From Spirochaetia bacterium (lineage in GTDB: Bacteria; Spirochaetota; Leptospiria; Leptospirales; Leptonemataceae), in the NCBI GenBank assembly GCA_021413825.1, contig JAIOPQ010000088.1, positions 1-64,000 of the forward strand: a stretch of 64,000 nt of DNA. The letters run 5' to 3'. The position numbers were made by a program, and so were the translations under genes. This document shows, one piece after another, positions 47,506 to 56,586 of this stretch. Each line of letters opens with the position of its first letter. Position 1 is the stretch's first letter. The notes under the pieces are model-generated. The model made no database searches. It had not been told where the DNA came from and saw only the letters and a list, made by a program, of their open reading frames with translations.

Positions 47506-48261
47506 TTATTCCAGGTCTTCATCCTCGTCCACGCCCCCCTTCCGGGGAGTTGGGCGAGGATGCGGATATTCAAGCTGGCTCAATTCCGCAATCTCAAGCA
47601 TACGATCATGCAGGTAATGTTCCGGTTCGTCGTGCATGGAGTAAGGCGTGGGCGCACCAATGCGAATATCCACGTGCGTTCGAATGAAACCTCTGGTATA
47701 GCGAAAGCCCACGCAACAAACAGAAATCGGGGTCTCAGGTCTCCCTGCTACAAAGCGAAATCCAGGAACCTTGCCCTTCCCCATCTTATTCAAAAAGAAC
47801 GTTTGCTCGGGAAAAATGACGACTGTGCTCCCTTCATGAAGCTTGTGCCTGGCTAACAACAGGAACCCTTTACTCTTAATTGCGTCCTTTCTGTTGATGG
47901 GTATTCCACCGCATTTCAGGAAGAAGCCAAAGAACTTTGGATCTGCAAGCGAATGCTTCATCACGCACCATTGATCACGGCGCTTGCGCGAGTAACAAAC
48001 AGCACCCAACCCAAGGGGAATGTCCTCATTGCGCTGATGCTTGGCAAGAATCAGTAAACTGCCGGTTTCCGGAATATTATCTGCGCCGGTGACGCGAATC
48101 TTAAAGAAGAGTCTGAGTACGTACTTCCCAAGGAAGATTAGAATGTTGGAGGGCCACTGGGATTTTCCAGGGTGAAAAGGTAATTCTGCCACGTGTCGAC
48201 CTTCGAGAAAATCGCTCCTGAGATCAAGCTCGAATTGACTTGTATGAGACAAGCGCGACAT
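47506..48261 (-). CDS. 1-acyl-glycerol-3-phosphate acyltransferase-like (PlsC family)
   Basis: The 251-residue protein has the acyltransferase motifs ILAKHQRNEDIPLG (HxxxxD) and VIFPEQTFF (usually FPEGT). It likely transfers an acyl chain to a lysophospholipid at the inner membrane. A membrane-associated helix lies before block I. The tail is charged (PRPTPRKGGVDEDEDLE). The ATG is only eight bases from the divergent gene's ATG. Confidence 0.85.
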   Translation of the reverse strand: MSRLSHTSQFELDLRSDFLEGRHVAELPFHPGKSQWPSNILIFLGKYVLRLFFKIRVTGADNIPETGSLLILAKHQRNEDIPLGLGAVCYSRKRRDQWCVMKHSLADPKFFGFFLKCGGIPINRKDAIKSKGFLLLARHKLHEGSTVVIFPEQTFFLNKMGKGKVPGFRFVAGRPETPISVCCVGFRYTRGFIRTHVDIRIGAPTPYSMHDEPEHYLHDRMLEIAELSQLEYPHPRPTPRKGGVDEDEDLE

Positions 48262-48269
48262 AATGCAGA

Positions 48270-49202
48270 ATGCTCCTGTGGCTTCTGGGCTCGCTGCTTT
48301 TCATTCAAGTCCTGCTACTGGTTGTGCTTAAACCCATTCTAAATCGAATCGCACCTGAATTATTCACGATTCATTTCACAGGGCCTGGATGGATCTTCCC
48401 GCTATTCTTCTTTCGCGCAAAGAAACTCTCACTCATGATTCGCGGAGGTCCGGATCGGGATCGAGTCTATCTGCATGCAGATTCAGTTTCATTCTGGGTT
48501 TCGCCACTTGATCTGTTAAAAGGTAGAATTGTCCTTGTACACATGCGCCTGATTCATCCATTTCTCGAATACTTCAATCGTCAAGATTCGCATGAAAAGA
48601 ATCGTCTGCTTCCGGCCCCGGGCCGATTCCTGATTCGAGGCGGACGAATCCTGAATGGGCGAATCAAAGTCACCGATGAAACTCGGACCCCGCGCTATGA
48701 ACTCGAACTGAGCAAAATTCACGTGCGAAATGGAAGCGTCGATGTCGGAGTACCAGCGCAATTGTTCTTCACCCTTGGCCAGGGAACAGCACACCTGGGT
48801 GATGGAAATCTCGAGGTGCGAAGCGGGGAGCGCAGCGGCTGGCTGGTCTTAAGCGGAACGTTAGGTGATATTACTAGCATGCGCGGAATGCCGTTTTTCG
48901 GAAGTCGCTTCCTGCTTGAAATGGCTCACAAGTGGGAGGCAGAAACAGGACGCAGTGTGGTTGCAGGTCAAATCTCCGGATCGGAACAGGACAGAAACCC
49001 TGTGCCTTTTGAATTTGAAGTGAACTGGTCGGATTACCGCCTCACGCTGGACCTGGGCTTACAGCGATTGATTGAGCAGGTAATCAATAGCACGCGCCCG
49101 CGCGGGATCAGCATCAAAAGCGGTGTTCTGATGGGCAGCAGACAGTTCTTCGAATTGATCAAGAAAGACTACGGCGACGGTCCACTAAAGGAAATCGTTT
49201 AA
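48270..49202 (+). CDS. Hypothetical membrane-anchored protein, AsmA-like
   Basis: The 310-residue protein has an N-terminal helix (LLWLLGSLLFIQVLLLVVLKPIL). The beta-rich body (AKKLSLMIRGG..., GRFLIRGGRILNGRIKVTD, HVRNGSVDVGVPAQ) resembles AsmA/TamB-type lipid-transport bridge proteins, by general pattern only. It is divergent from the PlsC-like gene, and its stop overlaps the stop of the convergent lipoprotein gene. Confidence 0.5.
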   Translation: MLLWLLGSLLFIQVLLLVVLKPILNRIAPELFTIHFTGPGWIFPLFFFRAKKLSLMIRGGPDRDRVYLHADSVSFWVSPLDLLKGRIVLVHMRLIHPFLEYFNRQDSHEKNRLLPAPGRFLIRGGRILNGRIKVTDETRTPRYELELSKIHVRNGSVDVGVPAQLFFTLGQGTAHLGDGNLEVRSGERSGWLVLSGTLGDITSMRGMPFFGSRFLLEMAHKWEAETGRSVVAGQISGSEQDRNPVPFEFEVNWSDYRLTLDLGLQRLIEQVINSTRPRGISIKSGVLMGSRQFFELIKKDYGDGPLKEIV

Positions 49203-50290
49203 AGATCTGCGAATTTCTTCTCTACAATATACACAAGAAATGCCTGCATCCTTGGCCTGTAGATTGGAAATCTGAAGTAATGGTCGTTTCTCCAGGATAC
49301 GTAGGTGACACCTTCTGCAATTGCACTATCTGCAAGCAAAGTCATACCGTCGTTTGGTCCGTAGCGGATCAGATACTCATAGAAGGGTCTGGCTCTATCC
49401 GTTACAAAACGAAACAGCGGAACTGCTACAACATTGACGACCAGCATCTGCTGTGGGATCTTAAGTTCCGATTCCAGGGGAGCGCCTGCTCCGGCGCGCA
49501 TAGACATAAATCCGTCCCAGTTATAACCGTTCCAACAGAAGTATGCGCGCGCCTCCATCTTGTATTGCCAGGTTTGATCAATGTCCGTGATTAGATGGCT
49601 GCCTTTATTAATACCAACAATGTTGTACCATGCGCGCACCTTCTTAAAGTATGGTTCATCGCCGCATTTTTGAATGGCCCGTTTAAAATCTCCGCTCCCT
49701 TTACTGAGCGATGCAATGATGATTCCCTGAACATCGTCGCGAGATTTTACAAAGTTACAGATGATTGTAGCATTGGTTTCAATAGTTCCGGTTTGCTCTA
49801 CTGGAATGACGGCCTCCGCCAGGCCCAATTCCTTTGCCATGGTCCGCAATTCCTGGCCGTCTGCACCAGTCTGCGGATTGTCAGCATAGAACATTCCCGG
49901 GGCTAAGGCAAGTAACAGCTTCTTGCTCGAAAAATCGGGTTTCTTTGTGGCGATTACCGTTTGCTTGCGATCAAGGAATTCCACGAGCTCACGATTTCTG
50001 GATTCAGAAATCACGCGATGGTAGTACACGGCTGCGGCGCGATCTACATCCTTAGTATCCTGAACGATTTTGTGCAGACCTTCTTGATTTACGTCAGCGA
50101 GCTTTGGCATGCCTGGATATTTAGCGGCCCAGTTCAGGTACTCGACTTCATCGTCGCAAAGTCCCTTAAGCATGTATGCATTGGTTTCACATTTCACAAC
50201 ACGGGTTTGCTCAGGTACCTCAAGCTTGCGATCCACATGACAGGCAAGACTACCGAGCAGAAGCAGGACAGCGATACGAGCCAGGCGCAT
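49199..50290 (-). CDS. Lipoprotein with alpha/beta-hydrolase-like motifs (paralogue 2)
   Basis: The 363-residue protein has a lipoprotein signal (LLLLGSLACHVD, Cys about residue 17). The body holds IIIASLSKGSGDFKRAIQ, which looks like a serine nucleophile elbow, and possible acid and His in PNDGMTLLADS and SWRNDHYFR. Family unknown. It is a tandem duplicate of the gene upstream, sharing long stretches such as WYN(I/V)VGINKGSHLITDID and GYNWDGFMSMRAGAGAPLE. One base separates the two genes. Confidence 0.75.
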   Translation of the reverse strand: MRLARIAVLLLLGSLACHVDRKLEVPEQTRVVKCETNAYMLKGLCDDEVEYLNWAAKYPGMPKLADVNQEGLHKIVQDTKDVDRAAAVYYHRVISESRNRELVEFLDRKQTVIATKKPDFSSKKLLLALAPGMFYADNPQTGADGQELRTMAKELGLAEAVIPVEQTGTIETNATIICNFVKSRDDVQGIIIASLSKGSGDFKRAIQKCGDEPYFKKVRAWYNIVGINKGSHLITDIDQTWQYKMEARAYFCWNGYNWDGFMSMRAGAGAPLESELKIPQQMLVVNVVAVPLFRFVTDRARPFYEYLIRYGPNDGMTLLADSAIAEGVTYVSWRNDHYFRFPIYRPRMQAFLVYIVEKKFADL

Positions 50291-50291
50291 A

Positions 50292-51368
50292 TTAGCGCAT
50301 CCCCACTTCTACGGCGTACGCAATCATCGCATAGAGCCTGGCTTCGGGGATTTCGTAGCGGAAGTAATGATCGTTTCGCCACGATGCATACGTCACGCCT
50401 TCTGGAATATGGCTATCTGCAAGCAGTGTCAGACCATCGTTTGGACCATAGCGTGTTAGATAATCATAGAACGGTTTAGCGCGTTCTGAAACATACTTGC
50501 TTCCCGGAATTGCAACAACGCTGATGATTTTCATATGAGCAGGAACTACGAGTGGAGTTTCCAGTGGAGCGCCAGCACCGGCGCGCATGGACATGAACCC
50601 ATCCCAGTTGTAACCCTTAAAACAGAAATATGACCTGGCTTCCATTTTGTACTGCCAGGTGTTGTCAATGTCGGTGATCAAGTGGCTTCCCTTGTTAATG
50701 CCAACAACGTTATACCAGACCTTAACCTTTTTAAAGTATGGTTCATTGCCACAAATCTGTATGGCGCGTTTAACATCGCCGCTGCCCTTACTTAAAGACG
50801 CAAGAATGATCGATCCAAAAAAATCTTCCTTCTCTACGTATTCACAGATTGTATGCGCATTTTCTTCGATGGTTCCAGTTTGTTCGACTGGAATAATCCC
50901 ATCAGAAATTCCAAGCTTCCGAGCCATCATGCGGAACTGTTTTCCATCTGCCCCTACTTGCGGATTATCCCTGTAGAACATCCCGGGGGCAAACAGAAGT
51001 AGAACCTTCTTATCCACAAAGTTGGGCAGCTTTTTCTCAATTTCCTTTTCTCGCCGCAGCAGGTAGGCCATGAACTCCACGTTCTTTGGATCTGTAACCA
51101 TACGATGATAGTATAACGCGGCGGCACGGTCGACGCTCTTCTCTGTCTGAGAAACCTGGCTGAGTCTCTCGCGAGTCAAGTCTTCAATTCGTGGATACTG
51201 TTTGTAATCCTGGGCCCATTTCAGATTTGCAACTTCGTCCGCACAGAGCCCATCAAGGTAGAGCATGGAACCCTTGCAGGCAGAAAGATCCACGTCTGCT
51301 GTCTTAAGCTCTTTGTCCACATGACAGGCGGTCGCAGACAGCAGTAAGAATAACGCGACGCGTTTCAT
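50292..51368 (-). CDS. Lipoprotein with alpha/beta-hydrolase-like motifs (paralogue 1)
   Basis: About 358 residues from ATG 51368 (MKRVALFLLLSATACHVD), which gives a clean lipobox; 12 more codons upstream are possible. The elbow IILASLSKGSGDVKRAIQ and the closing SWRNDHYFR match its neighbour. It begins in a four-base overlap with the DUF4105 gene, so the three form one operon: DUF4105 protein, paralogue 1, paralogue 2. Confidence 0.75.
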   Translation of the reverse strand: MKRVALFLLLSATACHVDKELKTADVDLSACKGSMLYLDGLCADEVANLKWAQDYKQYPRIEDLTRERLSQVSQTEKSVDRAAALYYHRMVTDPKNVEFMAYLLRREKEIEKKLPNFVDKKVLLLFAPGMFYRDNPQVGADGKQFRMMARKLGISDGIIPVEQTGTIEENAHTICEYVEKEDFFGSIILASLSKGSGDVKRAIQICGNEPYFKKVKVWYNVVGINKGSHLITDIDNTWQYKMEARSYFCFKGYNWDGFMSMRAGAGAPLETPLVVPAHMKIISVVAIPGSKYVSERAKPFYDYLTRYGPNDGLTLLADSHIPEGVTYASWRNDHYFRYEIPEARLYAMIAYAVEVGMR

Positions 51369-52579
51369 GAATTTGATACGAGTGCTTGTTTCTGCTTCCA
51401 ACATTCAAGTGTAAACAGAACAAAGAAGGAAATTGAAAAAGCAAGGATTACTGTCAGAGTTTGAGGAACCACAGTGAGAGTCAGCAAGAGCGCAAGGATA
51501 GCCATGCTCAATCTTGTGACCGCAAAGTAAAACCAGCGCGCAGACGGCTTATAAGTCCAGAGGGCGAAATCGACGGGACACAGCGCCAACCAGGTTACGT
51601 TGTGCGACATGAAATCAAACGATGTAACTGCAAACACCAGGAAAGCCAACAAACCACCGAGTCCGGAAAAAACCGCAAACGCACGAATCCCTTTGCTTTG
51701 AAACCTCTTCAGGGCCGGAACGGGAAGCATTGCAATTAATACAAGGAACATGAACAGGATGCCCACTGTTCCAAAGATATCGCGATTTTTAGGTGGGTGG
51801 AAGGTTCTATCTCGAATGACTTCAACTGGCTTGCCCACCCAGCCCGCTGTTTCCAGCGCAAGTTTAAGATCGTCTGGTAGATAGATCAGGGTATGCCCGT
51901 CTCGAACCTGGTCTGTGGTGTAATCAAAGAGGAGTTTCTCGTGAATTCGTAGCCAAACGTTTTCATTTGAATAGTCCAGCACACGCGTGCGCCAGGTGTT
52001 CTTCTTCTCAATTGCAGAGTCTGGCAGGGATACTTTTTTCCCTTTTGCATTGCTAATCATGTCCCGCATGAATGTGACACAATTGTTTTTGAAGTTATGG
52101 TATTCGTAGCCTTCTGCGTTCTTACCAACATTCTCTACAATATGAGCCAGCAGTTGGGCCTTTTCATTTTCTGTGAGTATCAAATCTGACACAAACATTC
52201 CTCGCCCACTTGCATCCCAGGCTTCATAAGCCGAGCGCATGGGCAGAATGTTGACCGTGAATCGAGCATGGCCGCGCAGAAAGCGCCAGAGAAAAGACAT
52301 CGAAGGATCGTATTCACCGAAATCCACATAGAAGTCTTCAGCCGCAAGATCAGCACCGCGCGTGACGCGCAGGGCTGAGTGGCCAAAGGCCGTGGTGACT
52401 GTTAGTCCCGGGGTAACTGTCACCAGTTGAACCCTTAAATTTCCGAACGGAGGCCTGGCTGCAATTGCAAGGAAGCTATTTTTAGATTCATCGCGCCAGG
52501 TTTGTGCCTGGATTGCAAAGGGACTCAAGAGTATAACGGCCAGTAAGGTGGTCTGAAGTTTGTGACGTAAGATAATCAT
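51365..52579 (-). CDS. DUF4105 / Lnb-type periplasmic cysteine-fold protein with membrane domain
   Basis: About 404 residues. After a signal peptide comes a DUF4105 (Lnb N-terminal periplasmic) domain: VTTAFGHSALRV (His), YVDFGEYDPSMSFLWRFLRG, and YEYHNFKNNCVTFMRDM (Cys). This is a papain-like NlpC/P60-related fold. Four helices follow at the C terminus. Lnb proteins of this family are described as lipoprotein N-acyltransferases in some bacteria that lack Lnt. Here it heads an operon with two lipoproteins and sits beside a lipoprotein-rich region. Confidence 0.75.
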   Translation of the reverse strand: MIILRHKLQTTLLAVILLSPFAIQAQTWRDESKNSFLAIAARPPFGNLRVQLVTVTPGLTVTTAFGHSALRVTRGADLAAEDFYVDFGEYDPSMSFLWRFLRGHARFTVNILPMRSAYEAWDASGRGMFVSDLILTENEKAQLLAHIVENVGKNAEGYEYHNFKNNCVTFMRDMISNAKGKKVSLPDSAIEKKNTWRTRVLDYSNENVWLRIHEKLLFDYTTDQVRDGHTLIYLPDDLKLALETAGWVGKPVEVIRDRTFHPPKNRDIFGTVGILFMFLVLIAMLPVPALKRFQSKGIRAFAVFSGLGGLLAFLVFAVTSFDFMSHNVTWLALCPVDFALWTYKPSARWFYFAVTRLSMAILALLLTLTVVPQTLTVILAFSISFFVLFTLECWKQKQALVSNS

Positions 52580-52730
52580 GGTGGATTTTTTCCGAGTCAA
52601 TTCGGCGCCAGCGGGCAAATACGCATATCAAAAAGCGGAGTTTAGAGCCGATGCGGCTAAGCGAATGCGAGCAGTGGTCTTGTTTGGTAGTGAAAATGTG
52701 CGAGGGGAATTAAGTTAGCAGAGAAAATAA

Positions 52731-52752
52731 TGCCCCGGCGTAAACCGGGGCA
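52731..52752 (-). terminator. Terminator-like hairpin after TRL-like gene
   Basis: TGCCCCGG-CGTAAA-CCGGGGCA makes an eight-pair GC stem ten bases past the minus-strand stop. On the minus strand it is followed by TTATTTTC, a modest T-run. Confidence 0.7.
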
Positions 52753-52761
52753 TTGCATTGA

Positions 52762-53097
52762 TTAGTCGCCGTTTACGACTGTGCAAGTTTTGGAAAGAAC
52801 TGAACCCAACAGATTGTCATTTTTGTAGTCAATTGTTTGGATTTTTGTGATTCCACCTGCAGCTGCTGCAGCTTTAGTTCCAGCATCACCTGAAGAAATG
52901 AGCCCCAGGATACCAGATACGCAAGCTTCGCCAGTTTTGGAGCCAGCGCCAGTAGGACCATTGTTCAGACCATCATCACCGAGACGGAGAGTGGTGTTTT
53001 GCATAATGGATCCAGACGGAGCTGAGTAGCCGCCACCGGAACATGCAACAGAAGCTGCAACGATGAGGGCTGCCCCTAGCAGAAGAAGTTGTTTCAT
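52762..53097 (-). CDS. TRL-like family lipoprotein (A)
   Basis: This 111-residue protein has a lipoprotein signal (LIVAASVACSGGG). The mature part follows the TRL pattern: KTGEAC, ILGLISSGD, KAAAAAGGITKIQTIDY, and CTVVNGD at the end. The two cysteines (mid-protein and C-terminal) are candidates for a disulfide. GGAG sits 12 bases upstream of the ATG. The function of TRL proteins is unknown; related proteins are named for a tRNA-associated locus. Confidence 0.8.
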   Translation of the reverse strand: MKQLLLLGAALIVAASVACSGGGYSAPSGSIMQNTTLRLGDDGLNNGPTGAGSKTGEACVSGILGLISSGDAGTKAAAAAGGITKIQTIDYKNDNLLGSVLSKTCTVVNGD

Positions 53098-53212
53098 TTT
53101 TTGTTCTCCATGAACATTATTTTGATGCCAGTGAACACTGCCCTAAGAATCGATCAACAAAAAATTAACTGATATCGGGTAATCTGGCTTCGCGCGATGA
53201 TTTTGCGATTCA

Positions 53213-53683
53213 TTAACCGTCTTTCGCGCGCTTCAATACATCTTCCGATGTTTTCAAAGTCTTTTGAATGGCTTTAGTGACATCTGTCAGCTTTTGTTCG
53301 GGGGTGTACGGTTCCTGCCCGCGAGGAGCCTTCCTGCTTGCACTGCGCATACATGCCTTGTCGAGAATGACAAGGTCATCGTGAACTTCTTTAATGAGGG
53401 AATTATAGGTTTCGCGTGTAATCTCTTCCGTAACCCTCAAATCGAGCAACTTCCATGAGTTTGCTTCAATCTGACGGATCATTGCCTTATCGTCCCCTTT
53501 GATTTCGCAAAGGTTAAATGCTACACTTACACCATACCATTTCTTGCTGGCAGTTTGCTCTGTTATGTAGCGCCCATCAATTTGTGGTGCAGTGCGCACA
53601 TCCTGCGCCCTGCAGGTCAGGACTAAAGACGCAAAGGACAAAGCGGCTGCAAGGAGAGTAGACGAACGGTTACGCAAAATCAT
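53213..53683 (-). CDS. Hypothetical secreted protein
   Basis: The 156-residue protein has an N-terminal signal (LLAAALSFASLVLTCRAQ) that could be a lipobox or a cleaved signal. The mature part is helical and charged, with two cysteines (FNLCEIKGDD and DKACMRSAS). Not TRL-like. It lies between two TRL-like genes on the same strand. Confidence 0.65.
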   Translation of the reverse strand: MILRNRSSTLLAAALSFASLVLTCRAQDVRTAPQIDGRYITEQTASKKWYGVSVAFNLCEIKGDDKAMIRQIEANSWKLLDLRVTEEITRETYNSLIKEVHDDLVILDKACMRSASRKAPRGQEPYTPEQKLTDVTKAIQKTLKTSEDVLKRAKDG

Positions 53684-53754
53684 TACGACAAAGTGCGTCA
53701 GGAACCCGCCAGGTCAAATCATTTGAAGACGTAAGCGATGCAGCCTTCCAATCA

Positions 53755-54069
53755 TCAATCCCCGCGCGCGATTGTGCACGTTTCAGAAATCAATGTACCT
53801 AGAGTTTGCGACACCCGGTAGTCCACAGCTTTGACTTCTGTGATACCGCCCACGGCAGCCGCAGATTTGATGCTGGCATCGCCCTTTGAGATGAGGCCCA
53901 AGTAACCGGTGGCACAAACCATACCTTCGCGTGAACCAAGGCGAGTCGGTGTTGTTACATCTTTATTAAGCGTGACGTCCATATACAATGAACCGTACGG
54001 GGCGGTGTACCCGGTCATGCAGGATGTGAGTAGCACGGAAAATGAAAGTCCAATTAAACGAATGCGCAT
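53755..54069 (-). CDS. TRL-like family lipoprotein (B)
   Basis: The 104-residue protein has a lipobox (VLLTSC) and the TRL pattern: REGMVC, LGLISKGDASIKSAAAVGGI, AVDY and CTIARGD. It has both conserved cysteines. It is closest in layout to protein A, though A starts with a longer Gly-rich stretch. It is divergent from the plus-strand TRL group. Confidence 0.8.
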   Translation of the reverse strand: MRIRLIGLSFSVLLTSCMTGYTAPYGSLYMDVTLNKDVTTPTRLGSREGMVCATGYLGLISKGDASIKSAAAVGGITEVKAVDYRVSQTLGTLISETCTIARGD

Positions 54070-54348
54070 ACGGAGACTGACGATCCCCGGGAAAGATCGT
54101 CAAGCGGAATTATTGGAATCGTTGAAGCCCTCGGGACTTAAACCGGATGGGGCCACCCGTGAAAAGGAAAGAAGAATAACCCGCCCTGAACATTTGAAAT
54201 CTCAAACCGAGCGACTTCCTGCAGTGTTTTCATATTGAACCTTTTCCCTTGAAGAGTCCCAATTGCAGGCGGGGCGAGTTTCAAAACTTTCCGCAATACA
54301 CAACGTTATGCGACATTACTCCAGTTATTTCTCTGACGGTTTTCACAT

Positions 54349-54376
54349 TTGACTTCTGCTCAACGCGGTTTAATCT
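54349..54376 (+). promoter_or_regulatory. Candidate sigma-70 promoter for the plus-strand lipoprotein run
   Basis: TTGACT (54349-54354) and TAATCT (54371-54376) are separated by 16 bases, about 100 bases before the first gene. It lies in the 405-base gap between the divergent TRL genes (54070-54474). No gene was recognised there. Confidence 0.4.
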
Positions 54377-54474
54377 AACCTGTTCCAGCGATAAAAAAAA
54401 ACAAGATACGTTCGCGCGTAACTATTGACAACTGATGCGGCTTAACGTCCCTCATGGCAGAGGTATTCGATCCA

Positions 54475-54783
54475 ATGTATAAACGTCTCGTGTTCACCCT
54501 ATTGATTTCACTTGGGATTTCCTGTGTTGCCCCGGGCGGCGGCGGTGCCGTTATATTTAATTCATTCAGCGGACCGTTCCAGGCCACATCCAATGCTGGA
54601 CGCGGGAAGACCGGTGAAGCATCCGCATATTGCATGCTCGGCCTTGTCTGTTTTGGTGATTGCAGCATTAACAAAGCTTCTCAAGAAGGAAATTTAACCA
54701 AGGTTGCAGCTGTAGACTATCACTACACGAGCATATTGGGTTTTGTGTTTAACAAAACAACTATCATCGTAACAGGAGAATGA
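54475..54783 (+). CDS. TRL-like family lipoprotein (C), cysteine pair lost
   Basis: The 102-residue protein has a lipobox (LISLGISC) and TRL body (GKTGEASAYCMLGLVCFGDCSINKA, KVAAVDYHY, TTIIVTGE). The conserved mid cysteine is Ser (KTGEAS) and the C-terminal one is Thr (KTTIIVTGE), so both partners are lost together. Three other cysteines appear nearby. Start ATG 54475 follows an AGAGG site. Confidence 0.75.
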   Translation: MYKRLVFTLLISLGISCVAPGGGGAVIFNSFSGPFQATSNAGRGKTGEASAYCMLGLVCFGDCSINKASQEGNLTKVAAVDYHYTSILGFVFNKTTIIVTGE

Positions 54784-55340
54784 TCGTGCGTTCGATCGTC
54801 TTAGTATTCGCGTTGATAGCTGCGGGGGCTGGTTGCGTTGCACCGAGCGAAATGATTGCTTTCGGCCCAACAAATGGGCTGCACCGAGCCCCAAAGGCTC
54901 AGCCCACTGGCGGATTATTTACAGTAATCACTCAACCCGGTTACGTAACTGAAATTCCACGCGGCCCCTCTACGGTGCGGTACGGCTATCGCTGTTATGG
55001 AAATTATTTCTGCATTGGCGAGAAGGATATCGGAAGCGTAAGTTTAAGCTCTCCCGTGGTGGCCGTCTTCTCTGTGGATCTAAAATCCATGAACTATCAG
55101 GTTTATTCCATCTACGAGGTGGTTGTGAATGGTTGGAGTCGTGACGCCTGGCAGCAAAAGTACGGCAGCCTGGATTCGATTCCTGCTTCAGCACGCGCCT
55201 TCCATCAGAACGTTGAACTCAACGATGGCAAGATTTACGCAAACGTGATTACTCAGAAGACAGAGCATCATGTGTTCATATGCGATGCTTCAGGGAAAAC
55301 GAGCATTGAAGACAATGCACGAGTCTTCAGGATTTATTGA
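54780..55340 (+). CDS. Hypothetical lipoprotein in TRL run
   Basis: The 186-residue protein overlaps gene C by four bases and has a lipobox (LIAAGAGCVAP). The mature part is Tyr/Gly-rich at first (PSTVRYGYRCYGNYFC), then mixed. It lacks the TRL pattern. Unrecognised. Confidence 0.65.
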   Translation: MIVRSIVLVFALIAAGAGCVAPSEMIAFGPTNGLHRAPKAQPTGGLFTVITQPGYVTEIPRGPSTVRYGYRCYGNYFCIGEKDIGSVSLSSPVVAVFSVDLKSMNYQVYSIYEVVVNGWSRDAWQQKYGSLDSIPASARAFHQNVELNDGKIYANVITQKTEHHVFICDASGKTSIEDNARVFRIY

Positions 55341-55348
55341 GTAGGTAA

Positions 55349-55651
55349 ATGATGAAGTTGAAACATTCCCTTATATTCCTGTTTCTGTTCTGCGGTTGCT
55401 ATACTTCCAGTATGGGAACTCTTCCCCTTGTTCAAATCAAAGGGGAAATGGTTCCGCTGCGCGAGGATACGGAAGGAACTATCATGGTGCGAACGTGCGA
55501 TCCAATCAATCTCACTGACGCGATGATAGGAATAAAGTCCCAGAAGGATGATCTCCTGGGTCTCAAAGATTTTGAGATGTATACCACTGCTTCAGGTGTG
55601 CGGAATTGCTGGAAAATCCGTGGAATCCCAGTGACCAGAGGTGCCAAATGA
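55349..55651 (+). CDS. Small lipoprotein, distant TRL-like ending (G)
   Basis: The 100-residue protein has the signal LIFLFLFCGC. Mature part: MVRTCDPINLTDAMIGIKSQ and VRNCWKIRGIPV. The two-cysteine spacing and CxKxxGIPV ending resemble protein J. I count it as a divergent member of the group by this ending only. Confidence 0.6.
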   Translation: MMKLKHSLIFLFLFCGCYTSSMGTLPLVQIKGEMVPLREDTEGTIMVRTCDPINLTDAMIGIKSQKDDLLGLKDFEMYTTASGVRNCWKIRGIPVTRGAK

Positions 55652-56025
55652 CTTCCAGCAAAACTCTAATGGCGTTCACCCTGATGGTCATTCTCATGGC
55701 CGCCGATTGTAGAATTGGAACGGGCACGTTTGTCGCCACATCCAACTTCAAGGATTTCAAAGAGCTTTCAACAACGAAGGTAAAGGGAAAGTCCTGCCGC
55801 GTGTGGTTGCTACATGTTGCCCCGGTGGGGGGCTTCAATCTGAACGACGCGTATGCTTCCGCTATGGAAGGCGCCGGATCAGAGGCGAATGCTATGGCCA
55901 ATATGAGTGTAAGCATCGAAAGACCCATTCCAATTTTCGGTTGGCTGATGCTCATCCCGATTGTTGCACCATGGGAGTGCTATGTAGTAGAAGGATACCC
56001 TGCCAGAATGGGCAACGTACCCTGA
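55648..56025 (+). CDS. Small lipoprotein, divergent TRL-like (H)
   Basis: The 125-residue protein starts in an ATGA overlap with G. It has a lipobox (ILMAADC), then KVKGKSCRVW and FNLNDAYASAMEGAGSEANAM, and ends WECYVVEG. Both conserved cysteines and the A-rich helix are present. A hydrophobic segment (PIFGWLMLIPIVAPW) precedes the last cysteine. Confidence 0.6.
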   Translation: MTSSKTLMAFTLMVILMAADCRIGTGTFVATSNFKDFKELSTTKVKGKSCRVWLLHVAPVGGFNLNDAYASAMEGAGSEANAMANMSVSIERPIPIFGWLMLIPIVAPWECYVVEGYPARMGNVP

Positions 56026-56035
56026 TCTTGAAAGG

Positions 56036-56076
56036 GCAAGGATCGCTTCAGAAACTTTGATCTGGCGATCCTTTGC
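56036..56076. repeat. Inverted repeat, possible terminator
   Basis: GCAAGGATCGC pairs with GCGATCCTTTGC across an 18-base loop, just past gene H. No T-run follows. It begins a 258-base gap (56026-56283) in which I recognise nothing else. Confidence 0.5.
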
Positions 56077-56283
56077 GCCGAGCCATGGCAAAAAACTCGG
56101 CTCTCGAATTTGTGCTCTTAGATTATCTGTTGAACGATTTGTTTTGCGATAGTAGTGAATTCGCAAACAACAGTCTGCAATACTCTAAACCGGGTATGAA
56201 ATACTTTCCACATCTTCGCGCAAATAGGATTACATTTTCAAATATTGCATTGACATCTGTCCGATCGAGAACATCTCTCGGCG

Positions 56284-56586
56284 ATGCGTTTTCTATCGAT
56301 GTGTTTGATCTTTTGCACTTTGCTGTTAGGTGGTGCCTGTATCACGCTGCCGCAGGGTCAAATTGGCTATCTAGTTCCCGGCGGAGAACAGACCGGCAAC
56401 ATGACTCCGTATAAAAAATGCGGAGCTCCTGGAGTCTGGACATATCTGCTGGATAACCGAATGGTCGAATCTACCGTTTTGCTAGCAGACCGGACCAAGA
56501 AGCCTTATAATGCGCGCGTGCTTGTCGTAGACCTTGGTCTGATGGACTCTTGCAATACCCTTCGTGTTTATGAGGAATCCAAATGA
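56284..56586 (+). CDS. Small lipoprotein (I)
   Basis: The 100-residue protein has a lipobox (LLLGGACITL). The mature part is PQGQIGYLVPGGEQTGNM and two cysteines (YKKCGAPG and MDSCNTLRVYEE). The TRL core is not clear, but the cysteine spacing fits. It overlaps J by four bases. Confidence 0.6.
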   Translation: MRFLSMCLIFCTLLLGGACITLPQGQIGYLVPGGEQTGNMTPYKKCGAPGVWTYLLDNRMVESTVLLADRTKKPYNARVLVVDLGLMDSCNTLRVYEESK

